Positions 19,629 to 27,796 of a DNA stretch of 64,000 nt are shown one piece after another; within the stretch, counting starts at the first letter, position 1; every line of letters begins with the position of its first letter. This DNA comes from Halomonas socia. GTDB lineage: Bacteria; Pseudomonadota; Gammaproteobacteria; Pseudomonadales; Halomonadaceae. The notes beneath the pieces were generated by a model. That model was not told the DNA's origin and searched no databases. It saw only the letters and a program-made list of their open reading frames with translations. A program made the translations under genes and the position numbers. The stretch is from assembly GCF_010977575.1 (NCBI RefSeq), contig NZ_CP048812.1:1798001-1862000 (forward strand). Direction: 5' to 3'.

Positions 19629-20389
19629 CGGTGGGCGAGGGTACTGACGTTCCCGCGCTCGAGGTGGAGGGGCTGAGCTTCAGCTACAGCGGCAAGCCGG
19701 TGTTGCAGGAGGTCGACCTGCACCTCGAGGCGGGGCAGTTCACGGTCCTGCTGGGCCCCAACGGGGCCGGCAAGACCACCCTGTTTTCACTGATCACGCG
19801 GCTCTACGACCGCCGCGTGGGCAGCATCCGCGTGGGCGGCTTCGAGCTGCGTCGCCATGCCGTGGCGGCCCATGCCCGCATGGGCGTGGTGTTCCAGCAG
19901 CCGACCCTGGACCTCGACCTGACGGTGCGCCAGAACCTCACCTACCACGCTGCCCTGCACGGCATGGGCCCAGGCGAGGCGAGGCGTCGCGCCGAGCAGC
20001 AGCTTGTGCGGGTGGGGCTCGGCGACGCGCTCAAGACCCGGGTACGCCAGCTCTCCGGCGGCCAGCGGCGACGGGTGGAGATCGCCCGCGGCCTGCTGCA
20101 CCGGCCGCGCCTGCTGCTGCTCGACGAGCCCACCGTGGGGCTCGACATCGCCGCGCGCCGCGACCTGGTCGAGCGGGTCCATCGGCTCTGCGTGGAGGAG
20201 GGGGTGGCGGTGCTGTGGGCCACCCACCTGATCGACGAGGTCTATCCCGAGGATCGCGTCGTGGTGCTCGACGCCGGGCGGGTGCGCGCCAGCGGCAGCG
20301 TCAGCGAGGTGCTCGCCGCCAGCGGCGTCACCAGCATCGGCGAGGCGTTCGACACCCTGACCCGCGGCCCCGTCGAGGTGGCCACATGA
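19625..20389 (+). CDS. ABC transporter ATP-binding protein, PQQ-alcohol dehydrogenase system
   Basis: A 254-residue ABC ATPase with Walker A GPNGAGKTT, Q-loop region VVFQQPTLDLDLTVRQNL, signature LSGGQRRRVEIARG, Walker B LLLLDEPTVGLD and a switch His in ATHLIDE. The sequence resembles exporter-type (drug/Nod/Ped-like) ATPases rather than importers. ATG 19625 overlaps the previous stop, and its own stop overlaps the permease start, so the trio is translationally coupled. It probably energises the PedC-type permease. Confidence 0.88.
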   Translation: MTVGEGTDVPALEVEGLSFSYSGKPVLQEVDLHLEAGQFTVLLGPNGAGKTTLFSLITRLYDRRVGSIRVGGFELRRHAVAAHARMGVVFQQPTLDLDLTVRQNLTYHAALHGMGPGEARRRAEQQLVRVGLGDALKTRVRQLSGGQRRRVEIARGLLHRPRLLLLDEPTVGLDIAARRDLVERVHRLCVEEGVAVLWATHLIDEVYPEDRVVVLDAGRVRASGSVSEVLAASGVTSIGEAFDTLTRGPVEVAT

Positions 20390-21189
20390 GCCGTTACCTG
20401 CACTGCCTGCGCGGCGTGGTGGGGCGCGAGCTGCTGCGCTTCCTGCACCAGCGCACGCGTTTCGTGGCGGCCCTGGTGCGGCCGCTGATCTGGCTGTTCG
20501 TGTTTGCCGCGGGCTTTCGCATGGCGCTGGGGGTGGCGATGACCGACCCCTACAAGACCTACATCCTTTACGAGGTCTATATCATCCCTGGCCTGGTGGG
20601 GATGATCCAGTTGTTCAACGGCATGCAGAGTTCGCTGTCGATGGTCTACGACCGCGAGATGGGCAGCATGCGGGTGCTGCTGGTCAGTCCCTTTCCGCGC
20701 TGGTACCTGCTGCTGTGCAAGCTGTTGGCCGGCACCCTGGTGTCGATCGTGCAGGTCTATGTGTTTCTGACCATCGCCTGGTTCTACGGCATTCAGGCGC
20801 CGCTGCTGGGCTATGTGTGGATCCTGCCGGCGCTGATCGTCACCGGCTTCATGGTCGGTGCGCTGGGCATGCTGCTATCGACCTTCGTCAAGCAGTTGGA
20901 GAACTTCGCCGGGGTGATGAACTTCGTGATCTTCCCGATGTTCTTCCTCTCCTCGGCGCTCTACCCGCTGTGGCGGATTCGCGAAGGCAGCTATCTGGTC
21001 TATCAGATCGCTGCGCTCAACCCCTTCACCTATGCGGTGGAGATGATTCGCTTTGCCCTCTACGAGCAGCTCAACCTCGAGGCGGTGCTGATCGTGGCAG
21101 TGACCACGGTAGTGCTGCTGGCGCTGGCGATCCTCGGCTACAACCCAGCACGCGGCATGATGGCGCGCAAGGGTGGCGCCGGCGACTGA
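20386..21189 (+). CDS. ABC-2 type permease, PedC-like alcohol-system transporter
   Basis: A 267-residue ABC-2 membrane protein with about six transmembrane segments (LIWLFVFAAGFRMALG, VMNFVIFPMFFLSSALYPL). The ABC-2 architecture usually means export. It corresponds to the permease class linked to phenylethanol/alcohol oxidation (TIGR03861 type). It is the last gene of the plus-strand xox operon and converges on the cytochrome gene at 21204. Confidence 0.85.
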   Translation: MSRYLHCLRGVVGRELLRFLHQRTRFVAALVRPLIWLFVFAAGFRMALGVAMTDPYKTYILYEVYIIPGLVGMIQLFNGMQSSLSMVYDREMGSMRVLLVSPFPRWYLLLCKLLAGTLVSIVQVYVFLTIAWFYGIQAPLLGYVWILPALIVTGFMVGALGMLLSTFVKQLENFAGVMNFVIFPMFFLSSALYPLWRIREGSYLVYQIAALNPFTYAVEMIRFALYEQLNLEAVLIVAVTTVVLLALAILGYNPARGMMARKGGAGD

Positions 21190-21203
21190 GTGGCAGCATC
21201 GGC

Positions 21204-21581
21204 TCAGTCGTCCTGCTGGGCCTCGAGATAGCGGATCAGCGCCTGGCGCGGGGTGTCATCCAGTCCCCACAGCACCATGCGGTTGCCTGGCAGCAACGCC
21301 TCGGGGTCGGCCAGGAAGGTATCCAGCGTCTCGGCGTCCCAGTTGAACTCGGCGGCTTGTAGGGCCGCAGAGTAGTCGTAATCCGCCAGGCCGCCGACCG
21401 GTCGGCCGATTACCTTATGCAGGCTGGGGCCGGCGCGGTGCACCCCCTCCTGCAGCGCATGACAGCCGTAGCAGTGGTTGCGAAAAATACGTTCGCCCTC
21501 GCGTACGTCGGCGGCGAGTACGCTACTGCTCATCAGCGCCGCCCCCAGCAGGGCGACGCTCGACAGGAACCAGGGTGTCAT
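21204..21581 (-). CDS. Small periplasmic c-type cytochrome
   Basis: A 125-residue secreted protein (signal peptide ending VLAAD) with one haem motif CYGCH and a likely Met axial ligand in LPGNRMVLWG. It resembles cytochrome c2/c550-like class I proteins. It converges with the permease gene 14 nt away. It may be another electron carrier for the quinoprotein chain; direct evidence is lacking. Confidence 0.8.
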   Translation of the reverse strand: MTPWFLSSVALLGAALMSSSVLAADVREGERIFRNHCYGCHALQEGVHRAGPSLHKVIGRPVGGLADYDYSAALQAAEFNWDAETLDTFLADPEALLPGNRMVLWGLDDTPRQALIRYLEAQQDD

Positions 21582-21625
21582 CGGGGGGAGCCTTCTGTGG
21601 CTGGCTGGTGAGGCGAAGGGCGCGC

Positions 21626-21994
21626 TCAGAAACAGCGCAGATCGGCTTCGGCCTGGGCACTACGGAACTGGCGCACCTGATCCTGCAGGCCGCGCTCGGT
21701 GCGGAACAGCACCCCGAGCTCGCCGCGCTGGTCGTCCATGCGCATCACCGTCTCGACGGACTCGTAGTCGTCATAGGGGATCAACTCGGCGATCACGTCG
21801 ATACTGCACGAGCACTGCTGCATCACCAGATGATTCTGGCCGTTGGCGGCCATGCAGCCGAGCACGTAGTCGACGCGGGTCGAGGTGGGGTAGTCGTTGG
21901 CCATGGCCAGCGGCGTTGCGAGCAGCAGTCCGCCGAGCAGGGCGAAGGGAGCAAAACGTGATGTGACGTGGCGCATCTTGTTGTTATGGCGCAT
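21626..21994 (-). CDS. Uncharacterised small secreted Cys-rich protein
   Basis: A 122-residue protein with a signal peptide (LLGGLLLATPLAMA) and mature cysteines in DYVLGCMAANGQ, MQQCSCSIDVIAE and the last residues DLRCF. I do not recognise the family. ATG 21994 is chosen because GAGGT lies just upstream, although ATG 21976 would give a shorter signal peptide. It lies upstream of the small cytochrome gene on the same strand, 44 nt away, so the two are likely an operon tied to the PQQ locus. The cysteine pattern suggests disulfides or metal or haem binding. Confidence 0.7.
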   Translation of the reverse strand: MRHNNKMRHVTSRFAPFALLGGLLLATPLAMANDYPTSTRVDYVLGCMAANGQNHLVMQQCSCSIDVIAELIPYDDYESVETVMRMDDQRGELGVLFRTERGLQDQVRQFRSAQAEADLRCF

Positions 21995-22109
21995 GCAGTA
22001 CCTCATGTGAGTGGGTGCGATACCGACCCTTTAACGTTATGCCAGACGCCGCGCTTTCGCCACCTTACTATCGCCTTGATCAGTGCAGCAACAGCGCCGC
22101 TGTGGGTCG

Positions 22110-22457
22110 TTAGTCCGGGCGTCGCGGGTTGGACTCGTCCTTGATCTCATAGTCGCCCTCCAGCACCTGCTGATGGTGGTGGCGAGTGCCTTGGCCGCTG
22201 CCAATGTCCTGAGCCTGTTCGGCGCGCATGCGCTCCATGCGCTTCTTCATGCGATGGCGCATGAACGGCAGCATGGCCCAGCCGATCAGCAGGAAGAACA
22301 GCCCGATGACGGTGCCGACGATCATCAGGATGCCGAATAGAAGCCAGGTGAACAGCAGGCGCAGGCCGCTGGGCCGGCCCTGCCGGGCGCGTTGGCGCCA
22401 CTGCTGGGCGGCCTGCCAGGCGGTGTTGTCACGCGGGTCTCGGGAGTCGGGCATCAT
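22110..22457 (-). CDS. Small single- or double-span membrane protein, unknown function
   Basis: A 115-residue protein with a polar, Arg/Gln-rich N-terminus, a hydrophobic stretch at ~35-65 (LLFTWLLFGILMIVGTVIGLFF, probably two helices), then a basic Met/Arg segment and a soluble tail containing VLEGDYEIKDE. No family recognised. It stands alone between the PQQ-linked genes and azlD. Confidence 0.6.
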   Translation of the reverse strand: MMPDSRDPRDNTAWQAAQQWRQRARQGRPSGLRLLFTWLLFGILMIVGTVIGLFFLLIGWAMLPFMRHRMKKRMERMRAEQAQDIGSGQGTRHHHQQVLEGDYEIKDESNPRRPD

Positions 22458-22535
22458 GATCTCCGATGAATAGGGGGAATGGCGCTTATGGGCGTGGCCA
22501 TTGGAAGCCGCCTGCCCTGGATCGTTCCATCCTCC

Positions 22536-22844
22536 TCATATTAGCCGCCAGCCGGCGGCAGTCGCGATACCGGCGCCAATCGCCAGCAGCGGCTTACGGC
22601 TGGCGAGCATCACGCCGAAGGTAGCGGCCAGCGCCAGGCGTGCGCCCCAGTCGCCGTAGAGTGCCATCGGGGTGATCACCGCCACCAGCACCGAGCCGGC
22701 CATGGCGTTGATGAAACGCTCGACGCGGGGGCCGATGGGTATCCGCGACATCACCAGCACGCCACCGCTGCGGGTCAGGTAGGTGACCAGCGCCATGCTC
22801 AGGATGGCCAGGAACGCGCCAAGGGGCGTCAGCGGCAGGCTCAT
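22536..22844 (-). CDS. azlD: Branched-chain amino acid exporter small subunit AzlD
   Basis: A 102-residue hydrophobic protein with 3-4 transmembrane helices and the AzlD pattern TYLTRSGGVLVMSR and PMALYGDWGARL. It pairs with AzlC to export branched-chain amino acids. The start ATG 22844 overlaps the azlC stop by 4 nt. Confidence 0.85.
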   Translation of the reverse strand: MSLPLTPLGAFLAILSMALVTYLTRSGGVLVMSRIPIGPRVERFINAMAGSVLVAVITPMALYGDWGARLALAATFGVMLASRKPLLAIGAGIATAAGWRLI

Positions 22845-23551
22845 GGCGAGGCCTCCTTGGGCTTGCTGCGCGGCGGCATCAGCAGCCCGGCGATGCCGCC
22901 GGCCAGGGCGCCGACGATCACGTGCGAGTTCTCCGGTAGCCAGGCCAGAGCTGCCAGGGCTGCCAGGGCCGCCGCCGCCCAGGGCGCCAGCACGCCGAGG
23001 TCGAGCTTGCCGCCGACCAGCATCGACAGCAGGAAACAGCCCATGATCACGTCGAGGCCGAAGCGCTCGGGCTCGCTGATACCGCTGCCGAACACCACTC
23101 CGAGCAGGGTGCCGAGCATCCACGCCAGCCACAATGCGATGCCGCCGCCCACCAGCATGCCGACGTTGGTCTCACCACGGCGATAGTCGGCGGCGGCCAT
23201 GGCCCAGTTGGAGTCGCTCATCAGTCCCAGGCTGGCATAGCGCTGGCGTGCCGGCAGGTGGCGCAGCCAGGGGTAGAGGGCGGCGCCCATCAGTAGGTGG
23301 CGGGCGTTGATGGCGAAGGTCGAGGCGATCAGCGCGACCAGCGGAATCTGCGGCCCCCACAGCTCGAGGGCAGCGAACTGCGAGGCGCCGGCAAACACCA
23401 GGCCGCTCATCAGCAGCGTCTCGAGCCCGGACAGGCCGCGCTGGATCGCCGCCACACCGAACGCCAGGCCGAAGGCGATTACGAACAGCGACAGCGGCGC
23501 CATGCGCCTGAAGCCCTTGAGGGTCCCCGGCCAGTCGAGCCGGGCGCTCAT
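22841..23551 (-). CDS. azlC: Branched-chain amino acid exporter large subunit AzlC
   Basis: A 236-residue membrane protein of the AzlC/YgaZ family ([45 protein letters not shown]). ATG 23551 overlaps the stop of the upstream monooxygenase gene; an in-frame ATG at 23560 is possible. The luciferase-like gene, azlC and azlD overlap in sequence and must be co-translated. Confidence 0.87.
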   Translation of the reverse strand: MSARLDWPGTLKGFRRMAPLSLFVIAFGLAFGVAAIQRGLSGLETLLMSGLVFAGASQFAALELWGPQIPLVALIASTFAINARHLLMGAALYPWLRHLPARQRYASLGLMSDSNWAMAAADYRRGETNVGMLVGGGIALWLAWMLGTLLGVVFGSGISEPERFGLDVIMGCFLLSMLVGGKLDLGVLAPWAAAALAALAALAWLPENSHVIVGALAGGIAGLLMPPRSKPKEASP

Positions 23552-24543
23552 GCCTGCCACGCCTCGGCCACCAGCGACAGGCTGTGCAGGCGGTCTTCCT
23601 GGGCGTAGACGTCGGTGGTCATGATCAATTCGTCGGCGCCGGTGCTCGCGACGAACTCCTCGAGCTGTTCACGCACCGTCTGTGGTCCGCCGATCACCGC
23701 GGCGCCGAGGAACTGGTTCACCTGGGCCTGCTCCATGGGCGACCAGTCGAGCGACTCCTGGGGCGGCTGGGCGCGGGTGCTGCGCCCCCGGATCAGATTG
23801 AGGAACTTCTGCTGGGCGGTGCTGGCCAGGTAGTGGGCGTAGGCGTCGCTGTCGGCGGCGATCACCGGCAGGCCGACCATGGCATAGGGGGCGTCGAGCA
23901 CCGCCGAGGGCCGGAAGTTGTCGCGATACAGGCGCAGCGCCTCGTGCAGGTAGCCGGGGGCGAACTGCGCGGCGAAGGCGAACGGCAGGCCGAGCCTGGC
24001 CGACAACTGGGCGCTGTAGCCGCTGGAGCCGAGCAGCCATAGCGGTACCCTGGTTCCCTGACCGGGAATCGCCCTCACTCGCTGGCCGGGCTGGGCGTCA
24101 TCGAGGTAGCCCGCGAGCTCCTCGAGGCGCTGCGGGAAGTCGTCGACGCCGGCCTGGGGGTGGCGGCGCAGCGCGGCCATGGTGGCGCCGTCGGAGCCCG
24201 GGGCGCGGCCCAATCCCAGGTCGATGCGCCCGGGGTAGAGTGTCTCCAGGGTGCCGAACTGCTCGGCGATGACCAGCGGTGGGTGGTTGGGCAGCATGAT
24301 GCCGCCGCTGCCAACGCGGATGCGCTGGGTGGCGCCGGCGATATGCCCGATCAGCACCGAGGTCGCGGCGCTGGCGATGCCGTCGATGCTGTGGTGTTCG
24401 GCTAGCCAGTAGCGGGTGAAGCCGAGCGCCTCGGTGTGGCGTGCGGTGGCCACGCTGTCCGCGAAGCTGTCGGCGATGCTGCCGCCTTGACGGATCGCCG
24501 CCAGGTCGAGCACCGAGAGGCGGGTGGTGGCGAGTTGGCTCAT
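23548..24543 (-). CDS. Luciferase-like (LLM class) flavin-dependent monooxygenase
   Basis: A 331-residue TIM-barrel oxidoreductase of the bacterial luciferase family, group 1 type: [13 protein letters not shown] at the start, [53 protein letters not shown]. These use FMNH2 from a reductase; the substrate is unknown. It is the first gene of an operon with azlCD. No strong Shine-Dalgarno precedes the ATG. Confidence 0.82.
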   Translation of the reverse strand: MSQLATTRLSVLDLAAIRQGGSIADSFADSVATARHTEALGFTRYWLAEHHSIDGIASAATSVLIGHIAGATQRIRVGSGGIMLPNHPPLVIAEQFGTLETLYPGRIDLGLGRAPGSDGATMAALRRHPQAGVDDFPQRLEELAGYLDDAQPGQRVRAIPGQGTRVPLWLLGSSGYSAQLSARLGLPFAFAAQFAPGYLHEALRLYRDNFRPSAVLDAPYAMVGLPVIAADSDAYAHYLASTAQQKFLNLIRGRSTRAQPPQESLDWSPMEQAQVNQFLGAAVIGGPQTVREQLEEFVASTGADELIMTTDVYAQEDRLHSLSLVAEAWQA

Positions 24544-24892
24544 GGGTCCCCCGGGAAGTCATTAGCGTGCTTGCTATCTCTCGCCCTCTTATGGGGGTGA
24601 CCGCGATATTTTGCAAATGCTTTGTGTCCAAGGTGCGAGCTCGAGGATAGTGCAGGTAGCGGCATCTCTCGGGACTGATCCGTCGGCAGGCCTACGAGGA
24701 GGCGCTGTAAACCCATCCCTGGGTGCTACCTGCGCCATCCATGGCGCAGAACCTCCTCTTCGACCTGCCCCCGGCGTCCCTCGCTCGAGTGGCCAGGGGC
24801 GGCTTCTTGCGAGACCCCAACAGCGGGTGTTACTGCTAGTGGGGTGTGTTAGGTTGTACAAAAGTGTGACAAATAGATAGGGAGTGTCGGAT
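24544..24892. other. 349-bp intergenic region, LLM gene / BCCT gene
   Basis: Divergent gap with no gene. It must carry promoters for the LLM-azlCD operon and the BCCT transporter. The centre is occupied by the structured element listed at 24686-24768. I see no convincing promoter pair. GGAG at 24880-24883 is the ribosome-binding site of the transporter. Confidence 0.5.
24686..24768. repeat. Structured, clover-like intergenic element
   Basis: Nested inverted repeats: outer GCAGG/CCTGC (24686-24690, 24764-24768) and GAGGAGG/CCTCCTC (24696-24702, 24752-24758). They enclose two hairpins, CCCA/TGGG (24712-24715, 24720-24723) and TGCGCCAT/ATGGCGCA (24731-24738, 24741-24748). The layout resembles a REP-type palindromic unit. 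I find only one copy here, so calling it dispersed is inference. Confidence 0.55.
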
Positions 24893-26524
24893 ATGGCCAA
24901 CCCCGGAGGGCAGCGGGTGTTCTCGGTGTCTGCGGTAATCATTGTTGCGCTGGTCGCGGTGGGCGCGATCTTCCCCGAGCGCTTCGGCGAAGGGGCGGAA
25001 GCGGCGCTGGCCAGCGTTACTCAGCTGTTCGGCTGGTTCTACCTGTTCTCGATGTTCGGCTTCGTGGTGTTTCTGCTGGGGCTGGCGTTCAGCAAGTACG
25101 GCAAGATCCGCCTCGGCCCCCAGGACAGCTCGCCGAGCTATAGCTTCTTCTCCTGGGTCAGCATGCTGCTGGCCGCCGGCTTCGGCGTCGGCCTGGTGTT
25201 CTACGGCATGGCCGAGCCGATGTTCCACTATATCGACCCGCCCTACGGCGACGTCGAGGCCGAAACCACCGACGCTGCGCGCTACGCCATCCAGTACAGC
25301 TACTTCAACTGGGGGGTTCACCAGTGGGCGGCCTTCTCGCTGGTGGGGCTGATCATCGCCTATTTCCAGTTCCGCAAGGGCCAGGCCGGGCTGGTCTCCT
25401 CGGTGCTCTCCTCGGTGACCGCCAAGTACCCCAAGGCGCGGCCCTATGCGCCGGCGCTGGACGTGTTCGCGGTGGTGGCCACGGTGATGGGCGTTGCCAC
25501 CTCACTGGGGCTCGGCGTGCTGCAGATGAACGGCGGCCTGAATGCGGTGTTCGGGGTGCCCGAAGGCGTGCTGTGGCAGTTCATCATCCTCTTCGTGATG
25601 TTCCTGGCCTATATGGCCTCGACCTGGTCGGGACTCGACAAGGGCATCAAGCGGCTCTCCAATCTCAACATGATCCTGTGCATCGGGCTGATGCTGTACG
25701 TACTGGTCACCGGCCCGACCCTGGCGATTCTCGAGACCATCACCCTGGGCATCGGCGACTACCTGCAGAACTTCATCGGCATGAGCCTGCGCATCTCGCC
25801 CTATACCGATAACACCTGGGCCAGCTCCTGGACGATCTTCTACTGGGCCTGGGTGATTGCCTGGTCGCCGTTCGTGGGCACCTTCGTGGCGCGGGTGTCG
25901 CGCGGTCGTACCATCAAGGAGTACGTGTTCGGGGTCCTGATCGTGCCGCCGCTGCTGGCCTGCCTGTGGATCGGCGTATTCGGCGGTGCGGCGCTCAATA
26001 TGGAGCTGGGTGGCGACGTCGGCCTGGCCGCGGTCACCCAGTCCAATATCACCGTGGCGCTGTTCGAGATGTTTGCGCTGATGCCCTTTACTCCGCTGCT
26101 GTCGATCATCGCCATGTGCCTGATCTTCATCTTCCTGGTGACCTCGGCGGACTCGGCGTCCTATATCGTCGCCCAGATGACCGACAACGGCTCGATCAAC
26201 CCGCCGCTCTACAAGCGGGTGACCTGGGGCGTGCTGATTGCCGCCATCTGCCTGACGCTGATCGCTGCCGGTGGCCTGACCGGCTTGCAGTCGGCCTCGG
26301 TGCTGTCGGCGCTGCCGTTCACCTTCATCCTCTACGGTATGGCCTATGTGCTGATCAAGGAGCTGCGCGCCGACCGCAAGGCGATGCTGACCCAGCTCTA
26401 CCGCCGCCACGGCGAGACGCCGGTAGGTGCCGACGCCTTCGAGGCCGAGCTGCTCAGCGAAGAGGAGCGCGTGCGGCGGGCACCCAATGTGGTCAACCGG
26501 CGTATCAATACCCGCGACAACTGA
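24893..26524 (+). CDS. BCCT family betaine/carnitine/choline transporter
   Basis: A 543-residue twelve-helix transporter of the BCCT family, which carries quaternary amines such as glycine betaine, usually with Na+. Conserved features: GFGVGLVFYGMAEPMFHY and the tryptophan-rich FYWAWVIAWSPFVGTFVARVSRGRT. ATG 24893 has GGAG 9 nt upstream; a GTG at 24884 is the alternative. Osmolyte uptake fits a halophile. The C-terminal tail is soluble and charged. A strong terminator follows. Confidence 0.88.
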   Translation: MANPGGQRVFSVSAVIIVALVAVGAIFPERFGEGAEAALASVTQLFGWFYLFSMFGFVVFLLGLAFSKYGKIRLGPQDSSPSYSFFSWVSMLLAAGFGVGLVFYGMAEPMFHYIDPPYGDVEAETTDAARYAIQYSYFNWGVHQWAAFSLVGLIIAYFQFRKGQAGLVSSVLSSVTAKYPKARPYAPALDVFAVVATVMGVATSLGLGVLQMNGGLNAVFGVPEGVLWQFIILFVMFLAYMASTWSGLDKGIKRLSNLNMILCIGLMLYVLVTGPTLAILETITLGIGDYLQNFIGMSLRISPYTDNTWASSWTIFYWAWVIAWSPFVGTFVARVSRGRTIKEYVFGVLIVPPLLACLWIGVFGGAALNMELGGDVGLAAVTQSNITVALFEMFALMPFTPLLSIIAMCLIFIFLVTSADSASYIVAQMTDNGSINPPLYKRVTWGVLIAAICLTLIAAGGLTGLQSASVLSALPFTFILYGMAYVLIKELRADRKAMLTQLYRRHGETPVGADAFEAELLSEEERVRRAPNVVNRRINTRDN

Positions 26525-26558
26525 TCCGCTCCCTCTGAGCGAAGGAAGCGATGCATAC

Positions 26559-26600
26559 CGCGCCCGCGTCTGGCATGGCAGACGCGGGCGCGGCGTTTTA
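26559..26600 (+). terminator. Strong intrinsic terminator after the BCCT gene
   Basis: CGCGCCCGCGTCTG (26559-26572) pairs perfectly with CAGACGCGGGCGCG (26579-26592), 14 bp with a 6-nt loop, followed by GCGTTTTA. Confidence 0.8.
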
Positions 26601-26641
26601 TGATGAGGGATTACCATAATAACGGGAGCACCGCGCTGACC

Positions 26642-26821
26642 ATGCCGCTGTTCAGGAAGCGCCGCTTCGGCGCGCGACACAGCCACGGGGCGACGCCGCG
26701 ATTGATGCCGATGCAGCGCCGTTCGCGTTTCGACGCCTGGTTGAATCGCTGCGTCGACATCGCGGTCGCCCTGGCGCTGCTGGTGGGCGGCATTGCCCTG
26801 GCGGTGCATCTGCTGCTGTAA
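26642..26821 (+). CDS. Small basic membrane protein, unknown
   Basis: A 59-residue frame with a basic N-terminal half (MPLFRKRRFGARHSHG) and one transmembrane helix at the end (IAVALALLVGGIALAVHLLL). GGGAG lies about 14 nt upstream, rather far, and other ATGs are possible (26600, 26708). It sits between two terminators, which supports an independent short gene, but it could be spurious. Confidence 0.4.
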   Translation: MPLFRKRRFGARHSHGATPRLMPMQRRSRFDAWLNRCVDIAVALALLVGGIALAVHLLL

Positions 26822-26840
26822 GCTCCCCGCCTACCTCTCT

Positions 26841-26877
26841 GCGGGCTGCCTTCGTCGAGGGCGGCCCGCTTGCGTTT
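26841..26877 (+). terminator. Terminator-like hairpin between convergent genes
   Basis: GCGGGCTGCC (26841-26850) pairs with GGCGGCCCGC (26860-26869, one G-U), followed by TTGCGTTT. It may serve the small plus-strand gene and the minus-strand lyase gene ending at 26876. Confidence 0.6.
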
Positions 26878-27796
26878 AGGCCACGCGGTTGCGCGGCACC
26901 CTGCGCAGATGGCTGGCGGTGACGCCGCCGGGCAGCGCGGCGATGCGGTCGGCCACCTCCAGCAGGCGGCGCAGGTCGATGCCCGAGTCGATGCCCGCTT
27001 CGTGAAAGGCGAATAGCAGATCCTCCGTGGCGGTGTTGCCGGTGGCGCCGGGGGCGAACGGGCAGCCGCCGAGCCCTGCCGCCGAGCTGTCGAACACCCG
27101 CACCCCGGCCTGATGGGCGAACAGCGCGTTGGCCACCCCCATGCCGAAGGTGTCGTGGCCGTGGAAGGCCCAGGTGGTGGCAGGGTGCGGGCACTCGGCG
27201 ATCATCGCCTCGAAGGCGGCGCGCACCTGATGAGGGTGCGCGCGGCCGGTGGTGTCGCATAGCGCCACCTCGGCATCGCTGACGATGTCCCAGATCGGCG
27301 TGACCGCCTCGCGCAGGGTGGCCAGGTCGATGGCGCCGTCGAAGGGACAGTCGAACGAGGTGGCGACGTTGACCCGGAGCCGGAAGCCCGGCGCGTCCTG
27401 CATGAAAGCGACCAGCTCGCGCAGGCCGTCGATGGAGGCTTCCCGGGAGCGGCGCACGTTGCGCTGGTTATGGGTCTGCGAGGCCGAGTAGACGTAGCCC
27501 AGGTCGTGCAGGCCGTGGTGCCGTGCAGCCTCGGCGCCCTTGAGGTTGGGCACCAGCACGCACAGGCGCAGGTCGCGGCGCGCAGCGAAATGGTCGGCGA
27601 TCTCGCCCATGTCGGCCATCTGCGGTACCGCCTTGGGGCTGACGAAGGCGCCGAACTCGAGGCGCCGACAGCCGGCATCGATCAAGCCCTGGATGATAGC
27701 GATCTTGTCGGCGGTGGGCAGCGGCTCGGCGATGGACTGGAAGCCGTCGCGGGGGGCGACTTCCATGATCTCGATGGTGTCGCACTGGGTGCTCAT
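26876..27796 (-). CDS. HMG-CoA lyase family protein
   Basis: A 306-residue TIM-barrel acyl-CoA lyase of the HMGL family: EVAPRDGFQ at the start, FGAFVSPKAVPQMAD, and the active-site loop GLGGCPFAPGATGNTATED with its catalytic Cys, plus HGHDTFG. HMG-CoA lyase splits 3-hydroxy-3-methylglutaryl-CoA into acetoacetate and acetyl-CoA, but relatives act on other 3-hydroxyacyl-CoAs. Here it is the last gene after an aconitase-like enzyme and a CoA-transferase remnant, so the real substrate may be a citrate-like thioester. The start overlaps the aconitase stop by 4 nt. Confidence 0.83.
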   Translation of the reverse strand: MSTQCDTIEIMEVAPRDGFQSIAEPLPTADKIAIIQGLIDAGCRRLEFGAFVSPKAVPQMADMGEIADHFAARRDLRLCVLVPNLKGAEAARHHGLHDLGYVYSASQTHNQRNVRRSREASIDGLRELVAFMQDAPGFRLRVNVATSFDCPFDGAIDLATLREAVTPIWDIVSDAEVALCDTTGRAHPHQVRAAFEAMIAECPHPATTWAFHGHDTFGMGVANALFAHQAGVRVFDSSAAGLGGCPFAPGATGNTATEDLLFAFHEAGIDSGIDLRRLLEVADRIAALPGGVTASHLRRVPRNRVA

